Shown here in pieces: positions 33,345 through 33,399 of a DNA stretch of 33,399 nt. The notes below the pieces were generated by a model. That model saw only the letters and a list, made by a program, of their open reading frames with translations, made no database searches and was not told where the DNA came from. The DNA lies in assembly GCA_964606015.1 (NCBI GenBank), contig CAZSEZ010000013.1, positions 1 through 33,399 of the forward strand. Reading direction: 5' to 3'. Each line of letters begins with the position of its first letter. Position 1 is the first letter of the stretch. The translations under genes were made by a program, and so were the position numbers. The stretch comes from Hyella sp964606015. Lineage in GTDB: Bacteria > Cyanobacteriota > Cyanobacteriia > Cyanobacteriales > Xenococcaceae.

Positions 33345-33399
33345 TTAAACAGGCATTCCTAAAATATCTTCAATCTTAGGCATATCCTCAAGTGCAATT
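33345..33399 (-). CDS. C-terminal end of a gene cut by the window edge
   Basis: The minus strand reads 17 codons, IALEDMPKIEDILGMPV, then TAA at 33345-33347. A terminator hairpin follows 14 bp later, which supports a real gene end. The protein is cut at the edge and I do not recognise it from this tail. Confidence 0.6.
   Translation of the reverse strand, partial: IALEDMPKIEDILGMPV

Overview
The window looks like chromosomal DNA from a cyanobacterium. It carries a complete chlH (Mg-chelatase large subunit), btpA, a cyanobacterial VKOR-thioredoxin fusion, a NatD-like permease and several families found mainly in cyanobacteria (DUF3153, DUF1822, CHASE2 proteins). The octamer GCGATCGC (HIP1) occurs more than twenty times. 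The AT-rich composition and gene content fit a unicellular or baeocyte-forming lineage, but I cannot name a genus. I see no phage, transposon, integron or CRISPR array. Functions below come from motifs and remembered family features; no database search was run.

Layout. At 1-6.1 kb are a DUF3153 lipoprotein, tRNA-Val(GAC), a 0.9 kb AT-rich spacer and chlH, which ends at a strong terminator facing a second terminator on the other strand. At 6.2-10.8 kb are two secreted proteins that share a VPFEFSP C-terminal sorting tag, flanking a nucleotide-sugar epimerase and natD. At 10.8-13.9 kb, on the minus strand, a probable arsM-arsS-TVP38 operon covers arsenic methylation, arsenosugar synthesis and a membrane protein.

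At 14.2-19.5 kb is a tight plus-strand run: a sigma-like regulator, a DUF1822 protein, a membrane protein with an N-terminal CHAT (caspase-like) domain fused to a CHASE2 sensor, and btpA. The first three form the best candidate for a poorly described system: an extracytoplasmic sensor joined to a cytoplasmic cysteine protease-like domain, with a transcription-factor-like partner and a family-specific partner. A 10-bp direct repeat with a 22-bp period lies just upstream.

At 19.6-25.5 kb are the VKOR-Trx oxidase, an N-acetylmuramoyl-L-alanine amidase, two small or accessory proteins, a HEAT-repeat protein coupled to ubiX, and an unlisted 46-residue membrane peptide gene. At 25.6-33.4 kb are a kinase-pseudokinase-TM-TPR protein, a flippase-like membrane protein whose end overlaps a convergent alpha/beta hydrolase, an exported Thr-rich protein, a stand-alone tandem MshEN-like protein, an MFS transporter, and the last codons of another minus-strand gene with its terminator at the right edge.
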